Below the pieces are notes generated by a model, which was given only the letters and a program-made list of their open reading frames with translations, did not search any database and was not told where the DNA came from. Made by a program: the position numbers and the translations under genes. A stretch of DNA of 5,102 nt, from positions 1 to 5,102 of the forward strand of contig JAKDMR010000182.1 of NCBI GenBank assembly GCA_030452275.1. The letters run 5' to 3'. The number at the start of each line of letters is the position of its first letter. The first letter of the stretch is position 1. Below, piece by piece: positions 1 through 5,102 of the stretch. The stretch comes from Candidatus Nitrosocosmicus sp. Lineage in GTDB: Archaea; Thermoproteota; Nitrososphaeria; Nitrososphaerales; Nitrososphaeraceae.

Positions 1-340
1 TTTTCTGCTATCAGCATGTTTCTTTCTATGGATTTATTAGCTAAAAAAGTGCGAGAATTTGTCTGTTTTCTGGCCCTATTGCTACCCAAAGCCATACTAA
101 CTCTGACCCAACTTTGATTAAAGTTTCATCAACTATGTATTCTTCAATTTTCTTTCTGTTCAACGATATCTTTTTAGGACGACATTTTTGAATCCAGTTC
201 CAGATTGTAACATGACTTCTCTTTACCTTGTGTAAAAAGAACATTGCTTTAGCAACATTTCTAGTTGACAATCCAAGAAAATACAAATACAAAGCACGAC
301 CTATACCATATGAAGATGTTCTGTTTCTTTTACCGAACAT
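1..340 (-). pseudogene. IS6-like DDE transposase, N-terminal part, frameshifted
   Basis: This encodes the N-terminal part of a DDE transposase that would move the surrounding insertion sequence. From the ATG at 340, 99 residues are readable. A helix-turn-helix-like region (about residues 12-55, with YFLGLSTRNVAKAM and SHVTIWNWIQK) is followed by the start of the catalytic RNase H-like fold, with the first catalytic Asp in EEYIVDETLIKVG and then the strand ELVWLWVAIGPENRQILAL. The frame stops at TAG (41-43) right after a run of six T (43-48 on the minus strand). The -1 frame continues with LANKSIERNMLIAE to the window edge, which matches the ISKERNMLIAE-type continuation I know from archaeal relatives. 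Full members are about 230 residues, so more than half is missing here. The break is either decay or a programmed -1 frameshift; decay seems likelier because the joined region also carries a few extra residues. Confidence 0.75.
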
Positions 341-362
341 AATTGAAATAGAGCATCTTCAA

Positions 363-371
363 GCTATAGGT
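363..371 (-). promoter_or_regulatory. Possible TATA box of the transposase gene
   Basis: CCTATAGC on the minus strand places TATA 25-28 bases before the transposase ATG at 340. This is the spacing expected for a leaderless archaeal transcript. The motif is short and the case rests on position alone. Confidence 0.3.
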
Positions 372-375
372 TTAT

Positions 376-393
376 CCTTAAGTTAACAGCGCC
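376..393 (-). repeat. Terminal inverted repeat of the IS6-like element
   Basis: GGCGCTGTTAACTTAAGG on the minus strand is the outer end of the insertion sequence. The GG-C-CTGTT core matches the IS6-family terminus pattern. The inner limit is a guess because the partner repeat lies outside the window. Confidence 0.55.
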
Positions 394-701
394 GAATCGA
401 CCAACAACAAGATGATTCTAGTGCAAGGATACTATCAAATGATTCGTCTAGATCCGATAAATTTCCTTCACCATGTGAGTTAGATGAAAAAACATACAAG
501 ACATTGGTGGATTCTTTCAAAGAAATATGGCCATACAGTTACATTTGCCTTGAAAGCATTGTACAAAAACTTTATACTAAAAGTGAAGATTCATTAAGAA
601 CTGTAAACAATGAAGATAATTTACTAACAAGGGAAAAACTTGAACAGATAAAGAGAAATCGTGAATTAAAAGAACAAAAAAGAATGAGAAATAACGACTA
701 A
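394..701 (+). pseudogene. 3' remnant of an unknown gene cut by the IS
   Basis: I do not recognise this protein. The frame is open from the IS boundary and codes for 101 residues before TAA (699-701). The remnant begins IDQQQDDSSARILSND and is hydrophilic and Ser/Asp-rich. A more ordered stretch follows (TLVDSFKEIWPYSYICLES), then a highly charged, probably helical tail (TREKLEQIKRNRELKEQKR). There is no in-frame ATG. A TTG at 504 could start a 65-residue product, but the open frame runs on 36 codons further upstream to the IS end, so the original start was probably removed by the insertion. Its stop codon overlaps that of the convergent recombinase remnant by four bases (CTAA/TTAG at 698-701). 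It was probably a cargo gene of the integrated element. It could instead be a functional short gene started at TTG. Confidence 0.5.
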
Positions 702-2230
702 GTTGAAGGTTGTCTTGAACTCAATACGTCAGGTTTTATATGAGCTAATAGAGGGTTCTGTTGAATTAGTATAAACAAATGATTCATTCCTTCTTTCAAA
801 GATTTCATGTCATTCTCAAGTCTATCCATCTTTTGCTTATCTTCATTCCTTACATCTGAATACAGATCATAAGATAAAATCATTTTACATTTTACACACA
901 CTTTTGAATCTTGTTTATTTGATTCATAACAATTGGGACACTGCCTAGGTTTTAGTATGTTTTGAGCTAAATCTTCATTCTCTTTAATAACGCCTTTTGC
1001 TTTAAGTATTGACCTTGATGACTCTCTTCCAAAGTAATGGATATATCTCTGTGACATGTTACTTGTCATTGACCACCCTGCATGGCTTCTGATAATATGT
1101 TATTTAACAATTTTGGATTTTTCAGTCAAGGCTGAATGGCGAAGTATGTATAAATTAAGCAGTTTAGTTAAAATATTCCTTATCAGGGATTTATCTACTT
1201 CAGGCACGTTTTTATCTTCAAGTAACTTTTGAAAAAGATTGTTATATTGTATCTTGTACCTTTTTAACAGTCCATTAACTGATAATTGAGACATTGTAAT
1301 TGGTTTTGTACTATTTCTTTCATTCTTGTTAGATGACAAATTCTTATCACTCAACGAAACAAAAAGCCATGAATCCTGTCTATTTCCATAAGGATGGGCT
1401 AATAACCATTCTTTTAGATATGGGATACTATCAATTAATGGCAGAGTCCTACTACCTGTTTTTCCATTTACTGTCACTTCTGCATATTGAATTCCTTCGG
1501 AAGATACTTGAACTTTATATCTTTGATTTTTAGATTTAATAGCTCGTGTGGTCTTGCCGAAGTATCATTAGCCATTGCATGATAACATCTATCACGGGGA
1601 TAAGGACAGTACTTTAAGAAAATGGCATTTTCTTCAGTGGACCACATATCTTCTGGCTTATACGGTGATTTTTCCTTCCTAGGAAGTCGTTTTATCCCTA
1701 TCATACAATTAGGCGCATTCCTTCTTCTTGCATCTGGTTCATTCGGACTATGTAGCCAGCGAAAAAACTTAAAATAACATTTGTCTTGCATTCCAAGTTC
1801 CGATGCTTTTATGATTAGGATCTACTGTTGAAGATTTTCTTAAACTATTAAGATAATCGAGTATGTCATCTTTAGTCATATCATGGAATGTTTTTTGATG
1901 ATGAAAATACTTTGATAGATGAGATATTTTCTTTATTTTCGTTTCTTTGGTTGATTCCTTGATGTTTATTTCATTTTGTTCTGCAATTATATAATCACAT
2001 ATTATTTTTGCATTAATTGGATTATTTTGTAGAACTTCATTTAGAATTCTTGAGATGTGGGGTATAAGATGTGTAGTAACAATGTCGATATTTCTTCTTG
2101 TTACAATAATATCTTCTACTTTATTGGACAAAGCTATTTGAGTTTGATATACTTCTCTAGCCTGAGGATTACAATTATTGCTATCGAAATTATACATAGA
2201 TTGAACTTTATACTTTTCTTCTATCGACAT
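698..2230 (-). pseudogene. Tyrosine recombinase/integrase, broken by two frameshifts and a stop
   Basis: Four consecutive minus-strand pieces join into one integrase of about 510 residues, which would cut and rejoin DNA at an attachment site. Piece 1 (from ATG 2230) is the SAM-like core-binding domain (HDMTKDDILDYLNSLRKS) and ends at GTWNARQMLF with TAA at 1769. Piece 2 resumes in another frame with KFFRWL and carries catalytic Arg I in TSARPHELL (1552-1554). A second shift near 1506-1512 leads from DIKFK into VSSEGIQYAEVTVNG and the beta-hairpin Lys in GKTGSR (1460-1462), then box II LYILRHS (Arg 1139-1141). An in-frame TAA (1100-1102) interrupts before RSHAGWS (His 1082-1084) and the nucleophile Tyr in SQRYIHYFG (1043-1045). 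A C-terminal CxxC-x10-CxxC zinc ribbon (887-940) and a short coiled coil follow. It sits next to the tRNA-Val 3' end, as tRNA-targeting integrases do. A TTG at 2248 is an alternative start, but the best TATA box favours ATG 2230. Confidence 0.88.
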
Positions 2231-2257
2231 TCTTGAAAGGACTAACAAGAACTTTGA

Positions 2258-2267
2258 GTTTTATAAA
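2258..2267 (-). promoter_or_regulatory. TATA box of the recombinase gene
   Basis: TTTATAAAAC on the minus strand matches the archaeal box A well. With the usual spacing of about 26 bases, transcription would begin near 2237. That is downstream of the TTG at 2248 and just before the ATG at 2230, which supports the ATG as start. A weaker TTTATAG lies upstream, near 2280-2287. Confidence 0.45.
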
Positions 2268-2299
2268 TGAAAGCATTATCTATAAACCCCTGAATGCAA

Positions 2300-2345
2300 T
2301 GGAGGGAATGGGATTTGAACCCATGACCACCTGCGTGTAAGGCAG
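2300..2345 (-). other. Putative integration site: tRNA-Val 3' half
   Basis: A tyrosine recombinase gene starting just past a tRNA 3' end and pointing away from it is the standard arrangement of elements inserted in tRNA genes. The attachment core would then lie in the anticodon-to-3' end part of this tRNA. No second copy of these bases is seen in the window, so the far junction would be beyond position 1. The exact core cannot be defined from one copy. Confidence 0.35.
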
Positions 2346-2374
2346 GTATCCTAACCAGTCTAGACAACCCCTCC
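2300..2374 (-). tRNA. tRNA-Val (anticodon TAC)
   Basis: The 75-base minus-strand sequence folds into a cloverleaf. The acceptor stem GGAGGGG/TCCCTCC has a G-U pair at the seventh position and discriminator A. The D-arm is GTCT/GGAT with the GG of the D-loop in AGACTGGTTA. The anticodon stem CCTGC/GCAGG carries loop CTTACAC with anticodon TAC. A five-base variable region (TGGTC) and the T-arm ATGGG-TTCAAAT-CCCAT complete it. No CCA is encoded (the 3' flank is TTGC). It reads GUA valine codons and, by wobble, others of the box. It lies 90 bases after the glutamine synthetase stop and 69 bases before the recombinase ATG, on the same strand. Confidence 0.95.
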
Positions 2375-2405
2375 AAAAAATTATTTAGAACTGTGTTAGT
2401 CCAGT

Positions 2406-2413
2406 GTTATTAA
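2406..2413 (-). promoter_or_regulatory. Possible TATA box for tRNA-Val
   Basis: TTAATAAC on the minus strand would place transcription start about 10 bases before the tRNA 5' end. A run of six T lies directly before the tRNA (2375-2380) and may instead help end glutamine synthetase transcripts. Both readings are weak. Confidence 0.25.
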
Positions 2414-2464
2414 CCTTTGTTTTATCTCATACTGTTCGTCTAGTCTGTCATTTCAACCTACATT

Positions 2465-3931
2465 TCACACATCTGCATATAGTGAGAACTCGTGTGGATG
2501 TGGTCTTATGGTAACGTCTTGATGATCCTTAGCTTCCTGTAGGATTATTGAATCTATAATTTCATCGTCAAATATCGGCTTTAAAAATTCTCTGTCAATA
2601 TTTAACTCCTCGTATGCTTCTCTAAGTGATGGTGGTAATTGTCTGATTCCTAACTCACGTCTGCGCTGCGGTGCCATTTTGAAAATATCTTCGTCTATTG
2701 GGTCAGGTATCGATGTTTTTTTCTTTATGCCGTCTAGACCAGCTGATATTATTGCTGAAAATGCTAAATATGGATTGCATGACGGATCAGGAGCTCGGAA
2801 TTCTATCCTTTTCATGTGTGCAAACCTTTCACCTCTATAATGAGCTGGATTTCTAATTATCGCAGATCTGTTGCCAGTACTCCATGCAATGTACACGGGT
2901 GCTTCGTATCCAGGCACTAGTCTTCTATAGGAATTAGTTGTAGGAGCAACTATTGCAGCCAATGCAGGAGCGTGGTTTAATACTCCGGCCGCAAAATATC
3001 TGGCTAATTGAGACATTTCTGCATACGAATCATTGATATCATAGAATAGATTTTTTTCTTTATCCCACAAACTCACATTAACATGCATTCCTGAACCGTT
3101 ATCAAGTGCTATTGGTTTAGGCATCATAGTTGCTATCATGCCCTGTTTCTTTGCTATATTTTTAACAATATATTTATAACTTTGAACAGAATCTGCAGCA
3201 TTGACTAACGTATCAAATCTTATATCGATTTCGCATTGTCCCGCTGTTGCTACTTCATGATGATGGGCATCGCAAATAATACCAAAATTATTACTCAAAA
3301 CATCTACGCATTCATTACGATATTGCATTAATGTGTCGCCTGGGGCGCTAGGAAGGTATCCTTCTTTTAACCTGAGTGCATACCCCACACCCTCTGTCGA
3401 CCATGGCGCTTCTTTTGAAATAATATTGTAACTTTGAGATCTATATGGGGTCATTGTATTTACTTCTAGTTTATCAAAAACAAAGAATTCTACTTCAGGT
3501 CCCCAAAATGAATTATAGTATCCTTGATGTCTAACATACTCTTCGGCTTTTCTTGCAATACCTCGAGGATCTTTTTTGAATTGAGTTCTATTTTCTCCTC
3601 CTGATAATATGTCACAAATTAGTCTGGCTGTTTTGTCTTCTTTTATCCATGGTATTATTGCGTATGTAGAAGGGTCTGGTTTTATTATCAAATCGGATTC
3701 GTGGATCTCAGTAAAACCTCTAATTGAAGAACCATCCAATTTTGGCAATCCATATTCAAAATCTTCCTTCTTGAACATATTGGAGGCCATTGTAGTGTGA
3801 TGGAATCTACCAGTTAAACCTGTAAACTGTAAATCTAGAAATTTAATTTCTTCATCCTTTAGTCTCATCATTATTTGTTCTGCGGTAAAATTCAAAGATT
3901 CAATTTTTCCATCTATAACTTTATAAGGCAA
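2465..3931 (-). CDS. glnA: Type I glutamine synthetase
   Basis: This cytoplasmic enzyme joins ammonium to glutamate with ATP to make glutamine, the main entry of ammonium into biomass; type I enzymes form dodecamers. The 488 residues cover the whole family. The N-terminal beta-grasp domain has FTGLTGRFHH and the active-site DGSSIRGF (66-73). The catalytic domain has metal ligands E146/E148 (GPEVEFF), E226 and E234 (HHHEVATAGQCEID), H283 (GSGMHVN), substrate residues R337/E343 (YRRLVPGYEAP), R355 (NRSAIIR) and E377/R379 (RIEFRAPD). The segment aligned with the bacterial adenylylation loop reads DEDIFKMAPQ, with Phe where Tyr would be, so adenylylation control is unlikely. The start is TTG at 3931, as no in-frame ATG exists between it and the upstream stop, and starting at Met21 would shorten the N-terminal domain. 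It is divergent from the GINS gene, and tRNA-Val follows 90 bases downstream. Confidence 0.96.
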   Translation of the reverse strand: MPYKVIDGKIESLNFTAEQIMMRLKDEEIKFLDLQFTGLTGRFHHTTMASNMFKKEDFEYGLPKLDGSSIRGFTEIHESDLIIKPDPSTYAIIPWIKEDKTARLICDILSGGENRTQFKKDPRGIARKAEEYVRHQGYYNSFWGPEVEFFVFDKLEVNTMTPYRSQSYNIISKEAPWSTEGVGYALRLKEGYLPSAPGDTLMQYRNECVDVLSNNFGIICDAHHHEVATAGQCEIDIRFDTLVNAADSVQSYKYIVKNIAKKQGMIATMMPKPIALDNGSGMHVNVSLWDKEKNLFYDINDSYAEMSQLARYFAAGVLNHAPALAAIVAPTTNSYRRLVPGYEAPVYIAWSTGNRSAIIRNPAHYRGERFAHMKRIEFRAPDPSCNPYLAFSAIISAGLDGIKKKTSIPDPIDEDIFKMAPQRRRELGIRQLPPSLREAYEELNIDREFLKPIFDDEIIDSIILQEAKDHQDVTIRPHPHEFSLYADV

Positions 3932-4003
3932 ATGAAATATTCGATCTAGTAAAATAAAAACCTCTAATTAAGCTTATCATGTATACAAATTGTGTGAGAA
4001 CTG
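3932..4003. promoter_or_regulatory. Divergent promoter region, glutamine synthetase and GINS
   Basis: The 72-base gap must hold both promoters. For glutamine synthetase, TTTTTATTTTA on the minus strand (3950-3960) is centred about 24 bases before the TTG start, fitting a leaderless or nearly leaderless transcript. For the GINS gene, CTTATCA (3973-3979) is centred about 27 bases before the ATG at 4004 and is a weaker match. No GGAA-N6-TTCC-type NrpR operator is visible. A GTATAC palindrome lies at 3981-3986. Confidence 0.45.
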
Positions 4004-4627
4004 ATGGATCATAGAAAGCCAACAAATTTAATAAAAATAGAAGAAATTTTTAATATTTTAAAAGGAGAAATCCATCTTGATCGCGGGCCTCATCCTGTCC
4101 CTCACAATTTTTATCAAAATATTTCAAATCTTGTTTCTTTATTAAAAGAACAAAATGAAAAAGAGAATCTAGAATTGCAAAAAGAAAATGATGGGGCTAC
4201 GGAGAAAATTTCCAAAGAAATTAATTCCAATCTGGTAAACTTGGTTGTTAAATTAACGACTTTGATATTCGTGTTAAGATGCAAGAAAATTTCCAATAGT
4301 TCAAAATCACAAAATACGTTTGAATATTCTAATCTTACAGATGAAGAAAAATACGTGTTTTTCGGAAATAGAGAAAGGGAGCAAAAAATTAACATAGTGT
4401 TAAAAATGCTACTTGAAGGAAAATCGAAAACTTTGGAAAAGATCGCATCTTCAATAAATCAGAATTTTGTAATTATAAGGTTTTTAGATTCCATGGAGCA
4501 ATTTGTAGGCGTTAATATGAATAAATATGGTCCGTATCAGAGAGATGATGTGGCAATATTGCCTTTTGAGAATGCTAGATCCATAATCGAAAACAATAAG
4601 GCTGTCGAGATTCGTAAAGTCGATTAA
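4004..4627 (+). CDS. Archaeal GINS subunit (Gins51/Gins15 type)
   Basis: GINS proteins join MCM and a Cdc45/RecJ-like protein to form the replicative helicase complex and also contact primase and polymerase. This 207-residue protein has the order of the Gins51/Gins15 type. The N-terminal alpha-helical A domain (about 8-150) contains LTDEEKYVFFGNREREQK. The small C-terminal beta-rich B domain (about 155-203) contains RFLDSMEQFVGV, NKYGPYQRDDVAILPFEN and ARSIIENNKAVEI, the pattern I associate with archaeal GINS. A Lys/Glu-rich, probably helical stretch (48-75) is likely a long helix or linker of the A domain. The length is normal for the family. The ATG start at 4004 has a weak TATA-like site at leaderless spacing. 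It is transcribed away from glutamine synthetase and faces a small zinc-protein gene across a hairpin and T-run. Assignment to the 51 rather than the 23 subunit rests on the C-terminal position of the B domain. Confidence 0.85.
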   Translation: MDHRKPTNLIKIEEIFNILKGEIHLDRGPHPVPHNFYQNISNLVSLLKEQNEKENLELQKENDGATEKISKEINSNLVNLVVKLTTLIFVLRCKKISNSSKSQNTFEYSNLTDEEKYVFFGNREREQKINIVLKMLLEGKSKTLEKIASSINQNFVIIRFLDSMEQFVGVNMNKYGPYQRDDVAILPFENARSIIENNKAVEIRKVD

Positions 4628-4654
4628 TTAATAATTTCATGATTAATCTAGTTT

Positions 4655-4702
4655 TGATTTCAGCCTAGTCCAGTCCGTTCAGCCCAGCCATGTCCAGCAT
4701 GG
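4655..4702. repeat. GC-rich patch with imperfect CAGCC/CCAG repeats
   Basis: The patch contains CAGCC three times (one as CAGCCCAGCC) and CCAG-type units several times, in otherwise very AT-rich intergenic DNA between two converging genes. It includes the hairpin arms at 4687-4703. It could be part of the terminator, a degenerate short repeat element or a small RNA tail. No open frame on either strand accounts for it. Confidence 0.35.
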
Positions 4703-4720
4703 TGTACTTTTATTTTTTTT
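4687..4720 (+). terminator. Hairpin plus T-run after the GINS gene
   Basis: GCCATG (4687-4692), loop TCCAG and CATGGT (4698-4703) form a six-pair hairpin, closing with a G-U pair. TTTTATTTTTTTT follows at 4708-4720. On the + strand this resembles an intrinsic terminator, and T-runs end archaeal transcripts. It lies 60 bases after the GINS stop. The T-run overlaps the last codons of the convergent small gene, where it reads as Lys codons. Confidence 0.5.
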
Positions 4721-4880
4721 CTTCTGGGTTTTGTTTTATATAGTATTCTGATATCTTTTTTGAATAACATTTACTACATAAGAATCCTGAAATATTCCAT
4801 TGTGGCATTGCCTCGTATTTAAAATCACCAATTTTGTCATTACATATACTACAGTTAATTCTTTCTCTCCCCTTCAGCAT
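4710..4880 (-). CDS. Small two-CxxC zinc-binding protein
   Basis: A 56-residue frame runs from ATG (4878-4880) to TAA (4710-4712). It begins MLKGRERIN and carries CSIC (C10, C13) and CSKC (C35, C38), which together would hold one zinc ion. Between them lies FKYEAMPQWNISGFL, and the protein ends in a Lys/Glu-rich tail. The regular Cys pairs 22 residues apart, the aromatic-rich core and the lack of stops mark a real gene rather than chance. It resembles short conserved zinc-ribbon proteins of unknown role that I associate with Thaumarchaeota. The molecular function is unknown; RNA, DNA or protein binding are all possible. The frame stays open upstream of this ATG without another ATG. It converges on the GINS gene (82-base gap) and is divergent from the gene at 5052. 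Confidence 0.75.
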   Translation of the reverse strand: MLKGRERINCSICNDKIGDFKYEAMPQWNISGFLCSKCYSKKISEYYIKQNPEEKK

Positions 4881-5051
4881 TCTCTCGTTGCAATAAAAAT
4901 ACCAGAAATCAGAAATAAAAGTTATATCATTTGGATTCGTGCATTGATACCTTTCCCATCAATATTAGATAAATTTGAAATTACATTTTAATTGATTAAA
5001 TAAAATCGTAAAAGAAATTAATAAGGGCGTTTTATACAATTTGTTGTAAAT
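4881..5051. promoter_or_regulatory. Intergenic region between divergent genes
   Basis: This AT-rich stretch separates the small zinc-protein gene from the gene at 5052 and should hold both promoters. TATTTTTATT lies 12-21 bases before the zinc-protein ATG on the minus strand. On the + strand TTTATAC (5031-5037) and AAATTAATAA (5014-5023) precede the ATG at 5052. Only the second has a spacing that places transcription start before that ATG. I see no gene or RNA in it. Confidence 0.3.
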
Positions 5052-5102
5052 ATGGCTGATAAGACTGACAAAAGAGCTTTTTCTACGCTTATGGTGATGG
5101 CG
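5052..5102 (+). CDS. Start of a gene, possibly a prepilin-like protein (partial)
   Basis: Only 17 codons are present, MADKTDKRAFSTLMVMA, and the frame runs off the window. The polar start, the basic pair before Ala (K7-R8-A9) and the following Phe-Ser-Thr-Leu with hydrophobic residues resemble the class III signal peptide of archaeal type IV pilin-like proteins. In those, a PibD-type peptidase cuts between the small residue and the hydrophobic stretch, here after A9. If so, the product would be a membrane or cell-surface filament subunit. With so little sequence, an ordinary membrane protein or an unrelated soluble protein is equally possible. The ATG is the first in frame and follows TATA-like motifs. 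Confidence 0.5.
   Translation, partial: MADKTDKRAFSTLMVMA

Larger units (their letters stand above)
1..393 (-). mobile_element. IS6-like insertion sequence, one end only
   Basis: The minus strand starting at 393 reads GGCGCTGTTAACTTAAGG, which resembles the terminal repeats of IS6-family elements (type GGCACTGTTGCAAA). A transposase reading frame begins 53 bases inside it. The + strand reading frame that is open from 701 leftwards hits a stop (TAA, 384-386) immediately inside this end, which agrees with a boundary at 393/394. The other end and the transposase C-terminus lie outside the window. IS6 elements usually make 8-bp target duplications, so GAATCGAC (394-401) would be expected again beyond the far end. 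Family placement rests on the terminus and the protein style together. Confidence 0.7.

Noticed and set aside
1333..1533. Plus-strand reading frame of 66 codons
   Set aside because: It lies opposite the recombinase remnant, whose sequence explains the region, and its product has no recognisable motif.
698..2248. Four separate small genes across the recombinase region
   Set aside because: The four products are consecutive, non-redundant parts of one tyrosine recombinase, and reading across the breaks restores continuous family sequence.
1..2299. Search for a second copy of the tRNA-Val 3' end (att repeat)
   Set aside because: No matching stretch of useful length was seen by eye in this part of the window.
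3609..3800. Plus-strand reading frame of 63 codons
   Set aside because: It is the antisense shadow of the well-conserved glutamine synthetase N-terminal domain.
4114..4395. Minus-strand reading frame of 93 codons
   Set aside because: It is antisense to the GINS gene, and its Phe/Ser-rich product is the mirror of Lys/Glu-rich codons.
4800..4991. Plus-strand reading frame of 63 codons
   Set aside because: It overlaps the small zinc-protein gene on the other strand and shows no motif; the Cys-paired frame is far more convincing.
1..5102. CRISPR array, toxin-antitoxin pair or defence cluster
   Set aside because: No regularly spaced repeats and no protein motifs of such systems were found.

Overview
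This window most likely comes from an ammonia-oxidising archaeon (Thaumarchaeota/Nitrososphaeria), perhaps a soil type such as Nitrosocosmicus or Nitrososphaera. The support is the AT-rich DNA, an archaeal GINS replication subunit, a tyrosine recombinase with the C-terminal zinc ribbon I associate with this group, a small two-CxxC protein of the same group, TATA-type promoters close to start codons, and a tRNA gene without encoded CCA. The lineage is inferred from recognised protein style, not from a search.

The left part (1-2299) is a decayed mobile region. Positions 1-393 are one end of an IS6-like insertion sequence whose transposase, read leftwards, is frameshifted at a T6 run and cut by the window edge. 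Its terminal repeat abuts an open reading frame (394-701, + strand) that has lost its 5' part. Converging on this remnant is a tyrosine recombinase gene (698-2230, - strand) with two frameshifts and one in-frame stop, yet with its catalytic residues still readable. It starts just beyond the 3' end of a tRNA-Val(TAC) gene (2300-2374, - strand), the usual layout for an element integrated into a tRNA 3' end.

The right part (2300-5102) looks like ordinary chromosome: tRNA-Val, a complete type I glutamine synthetase (2465-3931, - strand, TTG start), a divergent GINS gene (4004-4627, + strand), a short convergent gene for a 56-residue zinc-binding protein (4710-4880, - strand), and the first 17 codons of another gene (5052-5102, + strand) whose N-terminus resembles an archaeal prepilin signal. 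A hairpin followed by a T-run separates the GINS gene from the small zinc gene.

The genes do not form one pathway. Glutamine synthetase assimilates ammonium, the GINS protein belongs to the replicative helicase complex, and the recombinase and transposase are remnants of mobile DNA. I see no defence system, CRISPR array or clearly new multi-gene system. The most informative points are the nested decay next to the tRNA, the recombinase architecture and the small zinc protein.
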